The translations under genes and the position numbers were made by a program. The notes beneath the pieces are model-generated. The model was not told where the DNA came from, made no database searches, and saw nothing but the letters and a program-made list of their open reading frames with translations. This document shows, one piece after another, positions 24,963 through 35,976 of a stretch of 64,000 nucleotides of DNA (positions are counted from its first letter, which is position 1; each line of letters begins with the position of its first letter). The stretch is from Actinomadura macra NBRC 14102 (GTDB lineage Bacteria; Actinomycetota; Actinomycetes; Streptosporangiales; Streptosporangiaceae). The stretch is taken from assembly GCF_001552215.1 (NCBI RefSeq), contig NZ_BCQT01000002.1, positions 455,866 through 519,865 on the forward strand, written 5' to 3'.

Positions 24963-25430
24963 TCAGGCGGCGCTTTCGGTGGGGGTATAGGTGGATAGGC
25001 AACCCGCCGGTGGGAGGTCCTCCCTGCGCTCTACCACGGACTTCAGCAGGTGCCGGTTCAACATCCGTCGGGCAGGGCTGCCCTCCGGGGCGATCAGGTA
25101 GAGCGTGCCGCGGGCGGCGCGCACCGTGAAGCGGGCCTTGGTCAGCAGGTTGGCGCCCTGGGCGTCGATCACGTCGATCCGCGAGAGATCCAGCGCCAGC
25201 CGCAGGGGCTGCTCGGCCAGCACGATCGTGGTCAGGATGTTCGCCTCCGCGGTCACCACCGTCTCCGACACCAGGTGGCCGGTCATGGTCAGGACCACTC
25301 CCTCGTCGTGGGCTGCGGAGCTCATGGTCAGCCTCGGCCGGTCGGGTGAGGGTGAGGCGTGGGTCACCGGGGCACTGGGCACGGGCGGGACGACGATCGT
25401 TGTGGGCTGCGGGGTGGGCTGCGCGAGCAT
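24963..25430 (-). CDS. STAS-domain protein (anti-anti-sigma-factor-like)
   Basis: 155 residues. After a Pro/Thr-rich N-terminus the STAS fold is seen: VVLTMTGHLVSETVVTAEANIL, RLALDLSRIDVIDAQGANLLTKARF, ARGTLYLIAPEGSPARRML. The usual phospho-acceptor serine (D-S-S/T-G) is replaced: DVIDAQGANLL has Ala/Gln there, so phosphorylation control may be lost. ATG 25430 has GGAGGG 8 nt upstream. It is divergent from the winged-helix gene at 25616. It may link this module to a sigma-factor partner switch (inference). Confidence 0.75.
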   Translation of the reverse strand: MLAQPTPQPTTIVVPPVPSAPVTHASPSPDRPRLTMSSAAHDEGVVLTMTGHLVSETVVTAEANILTTIVLAEQPLRLALDLSRIDVIDAQGANLLTKARFTVRAARGTLYLIAPEGSPARRMLNRHLLKSVVERREDLPPAGCLSTYTPTESAA

Positions 25431-25615
25431 GACAAGCACCCTCCTTACGTTCGCCGGTTCACCGAGGGGTGCGGACACCTCAAGAATATTACACGAAAGA
25501 TTCTTCGGTAAAAGTTTCTCGTATGATGATCCGGTGATCTCCATCGCACTGCCCGTGATGGAGCGCACCCGGGGCTGCCGGGGTGCGAGTGAGCAGGACA
25601 TGACGGGGTGGAGTG

Positions 25616-25912
25616 ATGGGGAGCACGCCGGAGTGGCCCGACAAGCCGTGGACGTTCCTGACCAACCATGCGCGGGTGCTGATCTGCATCGCCCGTAGCC
25701 CCGACCTCCGGGTACGGGACGTGGCGCAGGAGATCGGGATCACCGAGCGCGCGGCGCAGCTCATCATCACCGACCTGGAGGAGGCGGGCTACCTCACCCG
25801 CGTCCGCGTCGGGCGCCGCAACACCTACACCATCAACGCCGACCGGCCCTTCCGGCACCCCGCCGAGGCCGACCACGACGTCCAGGCACTGATCGAGCTG
25901 TTCGCCGACTAG
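25616..25912 (+). CDS. Small winged-helix (MarR/ArsR-like) regulator
   Basis: 98 residues. The winged helix is TFLTNHARVLICIARSPDLRVRDVAQEIGITERAAQLIITDLEEAGYLTRVRVGRRNTYTI, with the HTH at ~38-58 and the wing at ~65-78. There is no ligand domain. A GTG one codon upstream (25613) is an alternative start. Its stop codon overlaps the second AGGGCC-TTAG-GGCCCT palindrome, and it is flanked by both copies, so it is the best candidate to bind them (inference). Confidence 0.75.
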   Translation: MGSTPEWPDKPWTFLTNHARVLICIARSPDLRVRDVAQEIGITERAAQLIITDLEEAGYLTRVRVGRRNTYTINADRPFRHPAEADHDVQALIELFAD

Positions 25913-25980
25913 GGCCTTAGGGCCCTGCCGCCACTGGGGTCCTAGGGCTCTGACCTGCGTGCCTGTTCCGCTCTTAGATT
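25911..25980 (+). promoter_or_regulatory. Palindrome-controlled promoter of the secreted-protein gene
   Basis: A perfect AGGGCC-TTAG-GGCCCT copy (25911-25926) is followed by a degenerate one (25936-25951, 12 of 16 bases). A TAGATT -10 box at 25975-25980 lies 23 bp past the degenerate copy, then TTCCCAG. The second site matches the spacing seen before the lipoprotein gene. Confidence 0.65.
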
Positions 25981-26017
25981 CCTTCCCAGAAGCGAGTCAT
26001 GGTCGGAAGGAACCTCC

Positions 26018-26665
26018 ATGCGGGTGTCTCGAAAAGCAGTGCGCGTCGCGGTGATCGCGGCGGCGGTGACCGGTGTCGGCGGGGCCGGGCTGACCGCGCT
26101 CGTCCAGAACCAGGAGGCCACCGGTAGGGCGGCCACGGTGTCGGCGGGCGAGAGCCTCTCCAAGGCGGGGGCGCCGTGCATCGTCTCCGGCGCCAGGACG
26201 GCCAAGTACCGGCACTTCGAGAGGACCGAGTACGTCTGGAAGAACGTCTACCCCTGGCGCACCTCCGCCTGGGGCCCGAAGAGCGTTGAGATCAAGAAGG
26301 GGGTGAAGGTCTCCAATGTCGTGACCGGAACCCTCGGCGCGCCGATCAAGTCGATCAACGCGGCCGTCGGCTTCCAGGTGACGAAGGAGAACTCGACCGA
26401 CGTCTCCCACCGGTGGCGGCTCAAGAAGCGCCGCCACTACACCCTCCGGATGGGCCAGGGCTTCAAGGTCTACAAGTTCAACGTCTACGACGCCCTGGGC
26501 AACCTCCAGGCCGGGGGTCAGGGCGGGGCGTACTGCGTGTTCAACGGCAAGTACAAGTACGTGGGATCTGGATACGCCAAGAAGTTCTGGACGTTCGACG
26601 ACAAGTGCACCTGGAACAAGAACGGCAAGCAGGTGGCCTGCACGTCCGCGGATCTCGCCTACTGA
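26018..26665 (+). CDS. Secreted protein of the palindrome regulon
   Basis: 215 residues with an N-terminal Sec-type signal peptide (RKAVRVAVIAAAVTGVGGAGLTALV). The mature part is basic and aromatic, with VSNVVTGTLGAPIKSINAAVGFQVTKENSTDVSHRW, a beta-strand alternation like that of pore-forming or spore-surface proteins, and later FKVYKFNVYDALGNLQ and CTWNKNGKQVAC. I cannot name a family. The ribosome site AAGGAACCTCC precedes the ATG. Like the lipoprotein at 24102 it is outward-facing from the STAS/winged-helix pair and shares the same promoter design. Confidence 0.72.
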   Translation: MRVSRKAVRVAVIAAAVTGVGGAGLTALVQNQEATGRAATVSAGESLSKAGAPCIVSGARTAKYRHFERTEYVWKNVYPWRTSAWGPKSVEIKKGVKVSNVVTGTLGAPIKSINAAVGFQVTKENSTDVSHRWRLKKRRHYTLRMGQGFKVYKFNVYDALGNLQAGGQGGAYCVFNGKYKYVGSGYAKKFWTFDDKCTWNKNGKQVACTSADLAY

Positions 26666-26680
26666 TCGCGGGCGTGCGGT

Positions 26681-27610
26681 TCAGCAGAGGGGCTTCCAGT
26701 GGCGGCGGTCGGGATGGATCCAGCCCGACCGGCCGTCGGCGGCGGTGACGTACCAGAGTCCGGTGGGGTCGTCGGGGGCACCGCGCTTTCTCACGGTGAG
26801 TTCGGTGTCCTGCGTGACGACCTCACCGGTTCGCTCGTCGTCCCGCGTCCGCAGGGACAGGTCCGTTGCGATGACTACATAACGGTCGCATTGGGCCGCC
26901 GGCCCGGACCGGCGGGAAGCCGTGGAGGAGACAGCGGGGCTGGGGCCCTGGGCGCTGCTGTCGTCCTCGCTGGAGTCGTCACGACGTTCGGTCGGTGTCG
27001 TCTCCGGGTACTGCGCGGGTGCCGTCGGCCGGTCCCGTGGCGAGAACTGGCCGGAGCTGCGTATCAGCAGGGCTGTCACGCCGACCAGGGCGACCGTGCC
27101 GATCAGGGCGAGCACGGCCGGGTTCTCCCACGACCTGAAGCGCGGCGGATGCCACGGGTCGGGGTCGGGGAGGGGCTTCGCGGGCGGGCGAGGCGGGACG
27201 GGCGGGACGGGCGGCGGCGCGGCGGCGGGGACGAGCGACAGCCTGATCGGGGCATCCGGCCGAGGCGTGGTGGGCTCGCGTTCCTCGCCGGGATCAGGCG
27301 TGCCCGCCGGCAGGTGGACGGACGGGCTGGAGGCGGCGACCCGGTAGGCGGTCCAGTGTTCGTGGAGTTCGTCGGCGGGTAGATCGGCCCGTTCGAGCAG
27401 ATCAGCGTAGGCCACTTGATCGGGAAGACTCAGGCCCTTGATCCAATGTTCCAGAGTGCTTTTGTCGAGTCCCAGTGCTTCGGCCTGAGTTCTCATCGTG
27501 GGTTGGCGCGTCCGCTTCGCCAGTGCGTCGATCATGGCGCTCAGAGTGTGCCGCTCGGGGGACGGAAGCCGATCCGGGTCCGGTTCGCGCTGCTGTTCCA
27601 CCTTGGTCAC
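26681..27610 (-). CDS. Membrane-anchored HTH protein with extracytoplasmic SH3-like domain
   Basis: 309 residues: a cytoplasmic N-terminal HTH (RQPTMRTQAEALGLDKSTLEHWIKGLSLP, ~35-65), a proline-rich linker (PPPVPPVPPRPPAKPLPDP), one transmembrane helix (NPAVLALIGTVALVGVTALLI, ~163-183), then a Ser/Asp-rich stretch and a C-terminal SH3b-like region (DRYVVIATDLSLRTRDD...GLWYVTAADGRSGWIHPD). The architecture is RodZ-like (HTH-TM-beta domain). It may sense envelope state or act in morphogenesis (inference). Confidence 0.7.
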   Translation of the reverse strand: MTKVEQQREPDPDRLPSPERHTLSAMIDALAKRTRQPTMRTQAEALGLDKSTLEHWIKGLSLPDQVAYADLLERADLPADELHEHWTAYRVAASSPSVHLPAGTPDPGEEREPTTPRPDAPIRLSLVPAAAPPPVPPVPPRPPAKPLPDPDPWHPPRFRSWENPAVLALIGTVALVGVTALLIRSSGQFSPRDRPTAPAQYPETTPTERRDDSSEDDSSAQGPSPAVSSTASRRSGPAAQCDRYVVIATDLSLRTRDDERTGEVVTQDTELTVRKRGAPDDPTGLWYVTAADGRSGWIHPDRRHWKPLC

Positions 27611-27999
27611 CCGTCCCGTCCCATAGCGACGTTCGTGCAGGTCACAACCTTGCGTATCTCGATCTTTCGTTGTGTCCCACCGCGGGTCAGGTCATGGGGC
27701 GGGGGGCCACGTTTGATTCTGGCCTGTCCAAGTCTTCATCGGAACGCACATTCGGAATTCGTCAGAGGGCGCACACGCATGGCACGTTTCTTCTAGAATC
27801 CGCGGCCACGGATGATCAATGCGTGCGTCACCGGCAAGGCGCTCGCCCACTCCCTTGGACACGGGTGTCGGACGCCGTCGGCACGGCACCGGCCGCAGCC
27901 GGGATCGTGAAGTGCCGGCGACGAATTTTCGCCGTGGTGTCGATTCCGCCGGATCCCGTTTGTCGAGAGGACGACGGGCCCGAGCGGGAGGAGACGGAC
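27611..27999. other. Intergenic region upstream of the DHA2 transporter
   Basis: Nearly 390 bp separating divergent genes. A TAGAAT -10-like hexamer lies at 27794-27799 on the plus strand, about 200 bp before the transporter start, so that mRNA would have a long leader. I see no gene or riboswitch fold. Confidence 0.4.
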
Positions 28000-29391
28000 A
28001 TGCGACGGTGGACGGCGCTGGCACTGCTGTGCGCGGCGAACTTCATGGTGATCCTGGACTCGCAGATCGTGTTGCTGGCGCTGCCGTCCATCGAGCGGGA
28101 CCTGGGGTTCGCGGAAGGTGGAGCACAGTGGGTGCTGAGCGCCTACCTGCTCGGCTTCGGCGGGTTGCTGCTGCTCGGCGGCCGCACGGCGGATCTCCTC
28201 GGGAGGCGGCGGACGTTCCTCAGCGGGACGGCGCTGTTCCTCGTCGGGTCCCTGCTGTGCGGGTTCGCCTGGACGGGCGGGATCCTGATCGCCGCGCGGG
28301 TGGTGCAGGGCGTGTCGGCCGCGCTGATGGCGCCCAGTGCGCTCGCGGTGGTGACCGCGATGTTCGCCGAGGGTCCCGAACGCAACAAGGCGCTGGCGAT
28401 CTGGTCGAGCGTCGGCGGATTCGGGGCCACAGCGGCGTTGCTGGTGGGCGGGAGCCTGACCGACCTGTGGGGATGGCCCGCCGTCTTCTTCCTCAACGTG
28501 CCGGTCGCCGGTGCGCTGCTGGTGCTCGGTCCGCTGCTGCTGAGCGAGAGCCGGGGGCGGGCGCGGGCCTACGACCCGGCGGGTGCTCTGACGGTCACCG
28601 TGGCGGTGTCGGCCGCCGTGTACGCGGTGGTGCGGGCGCCCGAGGTCGGCTGGGGCAGTACGTCCACGATGGCAGTGTTCGGCGGAGCCGTCCTGGCGGG
28701 CGCGCTGTTCGTGTGGATCGAGTCGCGGTCGGCGGCGCCGCTGGTCCCGCTGCGGGTTTTCCGGTCGCGACCGGTGGTGGGCGGGAACCTGGTGATGCTG
28801 CTGACGGCGATGGCCGCGTTCGGGACGTCGTTCACCGTGTCGCGGTACGCGCAGGGGCTGCTCCGGTACACGCCACTGGAGTTCGGGCTGGCCACGGCCG
28901 TGCTGCCGGTGATGGCGGTCGCCGGATCCTACGCGGCGCAGGCGGCGATCGGACGGGTCGGGACCCGGCCGGTGGCGGTGGCGGGCATGGGGTTCATGGG
29001 TGCGGGCTGTCTCGCGCTCGGCCGGGTCACCACCGGCAGCGGTTACGTCCTGGGGCTGCTGCCCGGATTGCTGGTGTTCGGGTTCGGGCTGGGGGCGTGC
29101 GGGGTGGCGGCGGCCGTGACCGCGCTGGCCGGGGCGACGGAGCGGGACTCCGGCCTCGCGTCCGGTCTGAACACGGCGGCGTTCCAGCTCGGCGGCGCGC
29201 TCGGCGTGGCCGTCGCGTCGACCGTGGAGCTCTCGCGCGCCGCGCTGCCGGGCTTCCGCCTGGCGTTCGACGTGTCGGCTGGGATCGCCCTCGCGGGAGG
29301 GGCGGTCGCGGGGTTCGCGCTCGTGATGCGACGAGTTCCGGGACCGCCGGAGGTCACTGTTATCGAGGAGGAGAAGATATGCAGTACATGA
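28000..29391 (+). CDS. DHA2-family MFS drug/proton antiporter
   Basis: 463 residues with about 14 hydrophobic segments. Signature motifs are LDSQIVLLALPSIERDLG in helix 1 (motif D1-like), GGRTADLLGRRRTFLSG (motif A) and a proline/glycine-rich motif C region (VGGFGATAALLVGGSLTDLWG). It probably exports a toxic compound using the proton gradient. The chosen ATG has GGGAGGAG about 7 nt upstream, although the open frame extends back to 27475. Its stop lies 13 bp inside the YCII gene, so it is cotranscribed with the YCII/ECF42 pair. Confidence 0.88.
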   Translation: MRRWTALALLCAANFMVILDSQIVLLALPSIERDLGFAEGGAQWVLSAYLLGFGGLLLLGGRTADLLGRRRTFLSGTALFLVGSLLCGFAWTGGILIAARVVQGVSAALMAPSALAVVTAMFAEGPERNKALAIWSSVGGFGATAALLVGGSLTDLWGWPAVFFLNVPVAGALLVLGPLLLSESRGRARAYDPAGALTVTVAVSAAVYAVVRAPEVGWGSTSTMAVFGGAVLAGALFVWIESRSAAPLVPLRVFRSRPVVGGNLVMLLTAMAAFGTSFTVSRYAQGLLRYTPLEFGLATAVLPVMAVAGSYAAQAAIGRVGTRPVAVAGMGFMGAGCLALGRVTTGSGYVLGLLPGLLVFGFGLGACGVAAAVTALAGATERDSGLASGLNTAAFQLGGALGVAVASTVELSRAALPGFRLAFDVSAGIALAGGAVAGFALVMRRVPGPPEVTVIEEEKICST

Positions 29392-29708
29392 TGCTGATCT
29401 GCGGTGACGAGCACGCGGAGGTGGCACCCGAGGTCTTCGCCGACACCGGAGCATGGGTCGCGGAGATGGAGGAGCGCGGCGTCCGCAAGACCGGCAACCG
29501 GCTGCGTCCCACCGAGACCGCGACGATGGTCCGGGTGCGGGACGGGGAGACGCTGCTGTCGGACGGGCCGTTCGCCGAGACCAAGGAGCAGATCCTCGGG
29601 TTCGACCTGATCGACTGCGCCGACCTGGAGGAGGCCCTGGAGATCGCCGCCAAGCATCCCTCGGCGCGGCTGGGCGGGATCGAGGTCAGGCCGATCTGGA
29701 CGCCATGA
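29379..29708 (+). CDS. YCII-related (DGPF domain) protein
   Basis: 109 residues: MQYMMLICGDEHAE, TMVRVRDGETLLSDGPFAETKEQILGFDLIDC (DGPF motif) and the KHPSARLGGIEVRPIW end. DGPF proteins are the usual genomic partners of ECF42 sigma factors, and the two are thought to interact functionally. GAGGAGGAG precedes the ATG. It overlaps the upstream transporter stop and the downstream sigma gene (ATGA). Confidence 0.93.
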   Translation: MQYMMLICGDEHAEVAPEVFADTGAWVAEMEERGVRKTGNRLRPTETATMVRVRDGETLLSDGPFAETKEQILGFDLIDCADLEEALEIAAKHPSARLGGIEVRPIWTP

Positions 29709-30952
29709 CCGTCGAGGACGAGGTCGCGGCGGCCTTCCGCGAGGAGTGGGGCCGGGTCGTCGCGACCCTCATCCGCGTGACCGGCGACTGGGACCTCGCC
29801 GAGGAGTGCGCGCAGGAGGCGTTCGCGCGCGCCCTGGAACGGTGGCCGGGCGATGGCGTCCCGCGGCGGCCGGGCGCCTGGCTGACCACCACGGCCCGCA
29901 ACCACGCGCTGAACCGGCTGCGCCGCGGCGCGACCGAGATCGAGAAGCTCAGGCAGGTGAGCGTCATGACCGGCGCGGACGAACCCCCGGGCACCGCCGG
30001 GGTGGCCGACGACCGGCTGCGGCTGATCTTCACCTGCTGCCATCCCGCGCTGCCGATCGAGGGCCGCGTCGCGCTCACCCTGCGCACCCTGCTCGGGCTG
30101 ACCACCGCGGAGATCGCGCGGGCGTTCCTGACCCGGGAGCAGGCGATGGCGCAGCGGCTCGTCCGGGCCAAACGCAAGATCCGCGAGGCCGGCATCCCGT
30201 ACCGGGTTCCCGCCGCGCACCTGCTGCCCGAGCGGACGGCCGCGGTGCTGGGCGTGGTGTACCTGCTCTTCAACGAGGGGTACGCGGCGACGGAGGGCGG
30301 CCCGGTCCGCGCTGACCTGTGCGCCGAGGCGATCCGGCTCGCCCGCGTCCTGGACGAGCTGATGCCGGACGAGCCCGAGGTCCGCGGGCTCCTGGCCCTG
30401 CTGCTGCTCCAGCACTCCCGCCGTAACGCACGTATGGATCCGGCCGGAGACCTGGTGGCGCTCGACGAGCAGGACCGCACGAGATGGGAGCGCGGCGCGA
30501 TCACCGAGGGCACCGGGCTGCTGGATGCCGCGCTGCGCCGCGGGAAGCCCGGCCCCTACCAGGTGCAGGCGGCCATCGCGGCCTGTCACGCGTCCGCCCC
30601 GACGGCGGCGGAAACCGACTGGCCGCAGATCGCCGCCCTGTACGGGCGCCTCGAAGAGATGAACCCGGGGCCGGTCGTCCGGCTCAACCGCGCGGTCGCG
30701 GTCGCCATGGCGGACGGGCCGGCGGTGGGTCTCGCACTCGTCCGGGAGCTGGACGGGCGGCTGGACGGCTACCACCTGCTCCCCGCCACCCGCGCCGACC
30801 TGCTCCGCCGCCTCGGCCGCGACGCCGAGGCGGCGGACGCCTACCGCGCCGCGCTTGAGCTGGCCCGCACCGAAGCGGACCGCCGCTTCCTCACCCGCCG
30901 GCTCGCCGAAACACAACCCGGACCTGAGAGACCACCCGGACCGGGCGCCTGA
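29705..30952 (+). CDS. ECF42-type RNA polymerase sigma factor with C-terminal extension
   Basis: 415 residues. Sigma region 2 includes WDLAEECAQEAFARALERWP and RRPGAWLTTTARNHALNRLRR. Region 4 is LTLRTLLGLTTAEIARAFLTREQAMAQRLVRAKRKI. A long TPR-like C-terminal extension (NEGYAATEGGPVRADLCAEAIRLARVL ... LNRAVAVAMADGPAVGLALVREL) is diagnostic of ECF42 and appears to replace an anti-sigma factor. The start overlaps the YCII stop. The stop is 7 bp from the convergent clpB end. Confidence 0.93.
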   Translation: MTVEDEVAAAFREEWGRVVATLIRVTGDWDLAEECAQEAFARALERWPGDGVPRRPGAWLTTTARNHALNRLRRGATEIEKLRQVSVMTGADEPPGTAGVADDRLRLIFTCCHPALPIEGRVALTLRTLLGLTTAEIARAFLTREQAMAQRLVRAKRKIREAGIPYRVPAAHLLPERTAAVLGVVYLLFNEGYAATEGGPVRADLCAEAIRLARVLDELMPDEPEVRGLLALLLLQHSRRNARMDPAGDLVALDEQDRTRWERGAITEGTGLLDAALRRGKPGPYQVQAAIAACHASAPTAAETDWPQIAALYGRLEEMNPGPVVRLNRAVAVAMADGPAVGLALVRELDGRLDGYHLLPATRADLLRRLGRDAEAADAYRAALELARTEADRRFLTRRLAETQPGPERPPGPGA

Positions 30953-30959
30953 ACGCCGA

Positions 30960-33557
<2,598 letters not shown>

Positions 33558-33594
33558 AGTTCCGCTCCCCTGCGACGAGGGACGCCCCCCAGGG

Positions 33595-34047
33595 TCAGTC
33601 CCGGTTCCGCTCGTGCCAGACCACGACACTCGTATGCCTGATCGGCACCAGGTCGGAGCCCGGCGTGCCGCCCGGCTCCCCGTGCCGGCGCTGCTGGGCC
33701 AGCCGCGCCGCTACCGCCCGGGTCGATTCGAGTTCGTTCGCGAGGTCCGCCAGCGCGGCGTGCGCCTTGGCGAGTTCCTCGCGGAGCCGCACGTTGTCGC
33801 GTTGCAGCTCCAGGATGTGCTTGATGCCCGACAGGTTGATGCCCTCCTCCTGCGAGAGCCGCTGGATCTCGCGGAGCATCACGATGTCGCGCATCGAGTA
33901 GCGGCGGCCGCGTCCCGCCGTCCGGCCGGGGGACACCAGGCCCATCCGGTCGTAGGTCCGCAGCGTCTGCGGGTGCAGCCCGGACAGCTGCGCGGCCACG
34001 GAGATCACGTAGACCGGGGTGCTGTCACCGAAGGGATCGGTCTGCAT
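33595..34047 (-). CDS. hspR: HspR, MerR-family heat-shock repressor
   Basis: 150 residues. The MerR-type HTH is YVISVAAQLSGLHPQTLRTYDRMGLVSPGRT plus RGRRYSMRDIVMLREIQRLSQEEGINLSGIKHILELQ, characteristic of HspR, followed by a coiled coil. HspR binds HAIR sites with DnaK as co-repressor. It lies 3 bp after dnaJ and 37 bp before clpB in one operon. A HAIR element is present upstream of dnaK, so autoregulation is expected. Confidence 0.95.
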   Translation of the reverse strand: MQTDPFGDSTPVYVISVAAQLSGLHPQTLRTYDRMGLVSPGRTAGRGRRYSMRDIVMLREIQRLSQEEGINLSGIKHILELQRDNVRLREELAKAHAALADLANELESTRAVAARLAQQRRHGEPGGTPGSDLVPIRHTSVVVWHERNRD

Positions 34048-34050
34048 GGC

Positions 34051-35214
34051 TCACTCCGTTCTCGCCTGCTGGAGGAGGTCGGCGCGCAGATCGTCGCCGG
34101 TGCCGGCCTCGCGGAGCCGGGTCAGCGCCTCCCGGGCCTGGTCGTCGAGCTTCTGCGGCACCTGGACGTCCACGGTGACCAGCAGGTCGCCCTTGGTGCC
34201 GTCGCGGCGGGGCGCGCCGCGGCCCTTGACCCGGAACGTGCGGCCGTTCGGGGTGCCCTCCGGCAGGCGCAGCGTGACCGGCTGCCCCTGGAACGTCGGC
34301 ACCCGGATCTCCGCGCCGAGCGCCGCCTCGGGGAACGTCACCGGGACGGTCAGTGTCAGGTTGTCGCCGCCGCGGCCGAACACCTGGTGCGGCCGCACCT
34401 TGATGTTGACGTACAGGTCGCCGCTCGGGCCGCCGTTCTCGCCCGGCGCGCCCTTGCCCTTGAGCCTGATCTTCTGCCCGTCCGCGACGCCCGCCGGGAT
34501 GCGCGCCTGGATCGTGCGGGTGCCGGTCGCGCGGCCGCTGCCGTGGCATTTCGGGCACGGGTCGTCCACGACGAGGCCCCGGCCGTGGCACTCCTTGCAC
34601 GGCTCCTGGAAGCCGAAGTTGCCGAGGTTGCGGGTCTCGTGCCCGGTGCCCTCGCAGTTCGGGCACACGCGCGGGACGGTCCCCGCCCTCGCGCCGGTCC
34701 CGCGGCAGCCGTCGCACGCGGCCTCGCTGGTCAGCTTGATCGGGACGGTCACGCCGTTCATCGCGCGGCCGAACGACAGCGTCACGTCCGTCTCGACGTC
34801 CGCGCCGCGCCTGGCCCGCCGCGTCCCGGTCGTGCGGGTGCCGCCGCCCCGGTTGAACAGCCCGCCGAACAGGTCGCCGATCCGCTCGCCGGCGCCGCCG
34901 GTCTGCGGGCCGCCCTGCTGCCCGAAGATGTCCCCCAGGTCGAAGGGGAAACCGCCGCCCTGCTGGCCGCGGAAACCGCCCGGCATCGACCGCACCGAGT
35001 CGTACTCCTTGCGGCGCTTCTCGTCCGACAGGACGTCGTAGGCCTCGGAGACCTCCTTGAAGCGGTCCTCGGCGTCGGTGTCGCCCTTGTTGGCGTCCGG
35101 GTGGTACTTGCGGGCCAGCTTCCGGTAGGACTTCTTGATCTCCTCCTGCGAGGCCGTCTTCGCGACACCGAGGACCTTGTAGTAGTCCTTTTCCAGGTAG
35201 TCCTTGGTGCTCAC
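34051..35214 (-). CDS. dnaJ: DnaJ co-chaperone
   Basis: 387 residues from a GTG at 35214. It has an N-terminal J domain with HPD (YHPDANKGD), a Gly/Phe-rich stretch ([20 protein letters not shown]), four zinc-finger repeats ([40 protein letters not shown]) and the C-terminal substrate-binding domain. It stimulates DnaK ATPase. The open frame continues 15 codons upstream, but [12 protein letters not shown] is the family start. It is separated from grpE by a 141 bp gap with two strong hairpins. Confidence 0.97.
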   Translation of the reverse strand: MSTKDYLEKDYYKVLGVAKTASQEEIKKSYRKLARKYHPDANKGDTDAEDRFKEVSEAYDVLSDEKRRKEYDSVRSMPGGFRGQQGGGFPFDLGDIFGQQGGPQTGGAGERIGDLFGGLFNRGGGTRTTGTRRARRGADVETDVTLSFGRAMNGVTVPIKLTSEAACDGCRGTGARAGTVPRVCPNCEGTGHETRNLGNFGFQEPCKECHGRGLVVDDPCPKCHGSGRATGTRTIQARIPAGVADGQKIRLKGKGAPGENGGPSGDLYVNIKVRPHQVFGRGGDNLTLTVPVTFPEAALGAEIRVPTFQGQPVTLRLPEGTPNGRTFRVKGRGAPRRDGTKGDLLVTVDVQVPQKLDDQAREALTRLREAGTGDDLRADLLQQARTE

Positions 35215-35269
35215 GGCGCCCCGCTCTCTGCTATCGCCACTTGCCACATGTCTTTCCATGCCCCGGAGA

Positions 35270-35332
35270 CCCGTCCCGGCCGCACGGCCGGGACGGGACC
35301 CTCGGGTCGATTCCGGGGGCTCGGGCCCCCGG
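35270..35332 (-). terminator. Two back-to-back hairpins between grpE and dnaJ
   Basis: CCCGTCCCGGCC (35270-35281) pairs with GGCCGGGACGGG (35286-35297) over a GCAC loop. CCGGGGGC (35313-35320) pairs with GCCCCCGG (35325-35332) over a TCGG loop. There is no T-run. They may attenuate or partially terminate the dnaK-grpE transcript or protect its 3' end. Confidence 0.7.
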
Positions 35333-35355
35333 TCCCCCTGGCGAGAGCCAGGAGG

Positions 35356-35976
35356 TCACTCTGCGCCGGCCGGTTCCTCGCCGGAGCCGCCGTTCGGGTC
35401 GGGCTCGGCCACCGCCACGCGGGCGGGGCGCAGGATCCGCTCACCGATCCGGTAGCCGGGCTGGAGGACGTCCGCGACGCTCGTCTCGGTCACCTCCGCC
35501 GAGTACGAGTGCATGAGCGCCTCGTGCACGGTCGGGTCGAAGGGCTCCCCCTTCTGCCCGTACCGCTCCAGCCCGAGCTTGCCCGTGACCGACTCCAGCC
35601 GGTCGCCGACGGACTTGAACCCGCCGGTCAGTTCGTCGTGGTCGCGGGCCCGGCCGATGTCGTCCAGCACCGGGAGCAGCTCGGACAACACCTGCCCGAG
35701 GGCCTGCTCGCGGACGGCGACCCGGTCGCGCTCGACGCGCTTGCGGTAGTTGTCGTACTCCGCCTTGAGCCTCTGAAGATCGGCGAGGCGCTCGGCGAGC
35801 TGGGTCTTGAGCGTGGAGTCCGCTTCGCCGGTGACCGCGGCGTCGCCCGTGGCGGGGGCCTCCGGGGCCGGCGTGCCGCCGGACTCCCGGACCTTCCCCG
35901 TCTTGGGATCGATGCGCCGCTTGTCGCGGATCACCGGGCCCTCCTTCTCCTCGCCCTCATCGGGGGAGGTCGTCAC
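35356..35976 (-). CDS. grpE: GrpE nucleotide-exchange factor
   Basis: 206 residues. A charged N-terminus is followed by a long coiled coil ([29 protein letters not shown]) and the C-terminal beta domain ([45 protein letters not shown]), the GrpE signature. It releases ADP from DnaK. Its start overlaps the dnaK stop by 4 bp (ATGA). Confidence 0.96.
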   Translation of the reverse strand: MTTSPDEGEEKEGPVIRDKRRIDPKTGKVRESGGTPAPEAPATGDAAVTGEADSTLKTQLAERLADLQRLKAEYDNYRKRVERDRVAVREQALGQVLSELLPVLDDIGRARDHDELTGGFKSVGDRLESVTGKLGLERYGQKGEPFDPTVHEALMHSYSAEVTETSVADVLQPGYRIGERILRPARVAVAEPDPNGGSGEEPAGAE

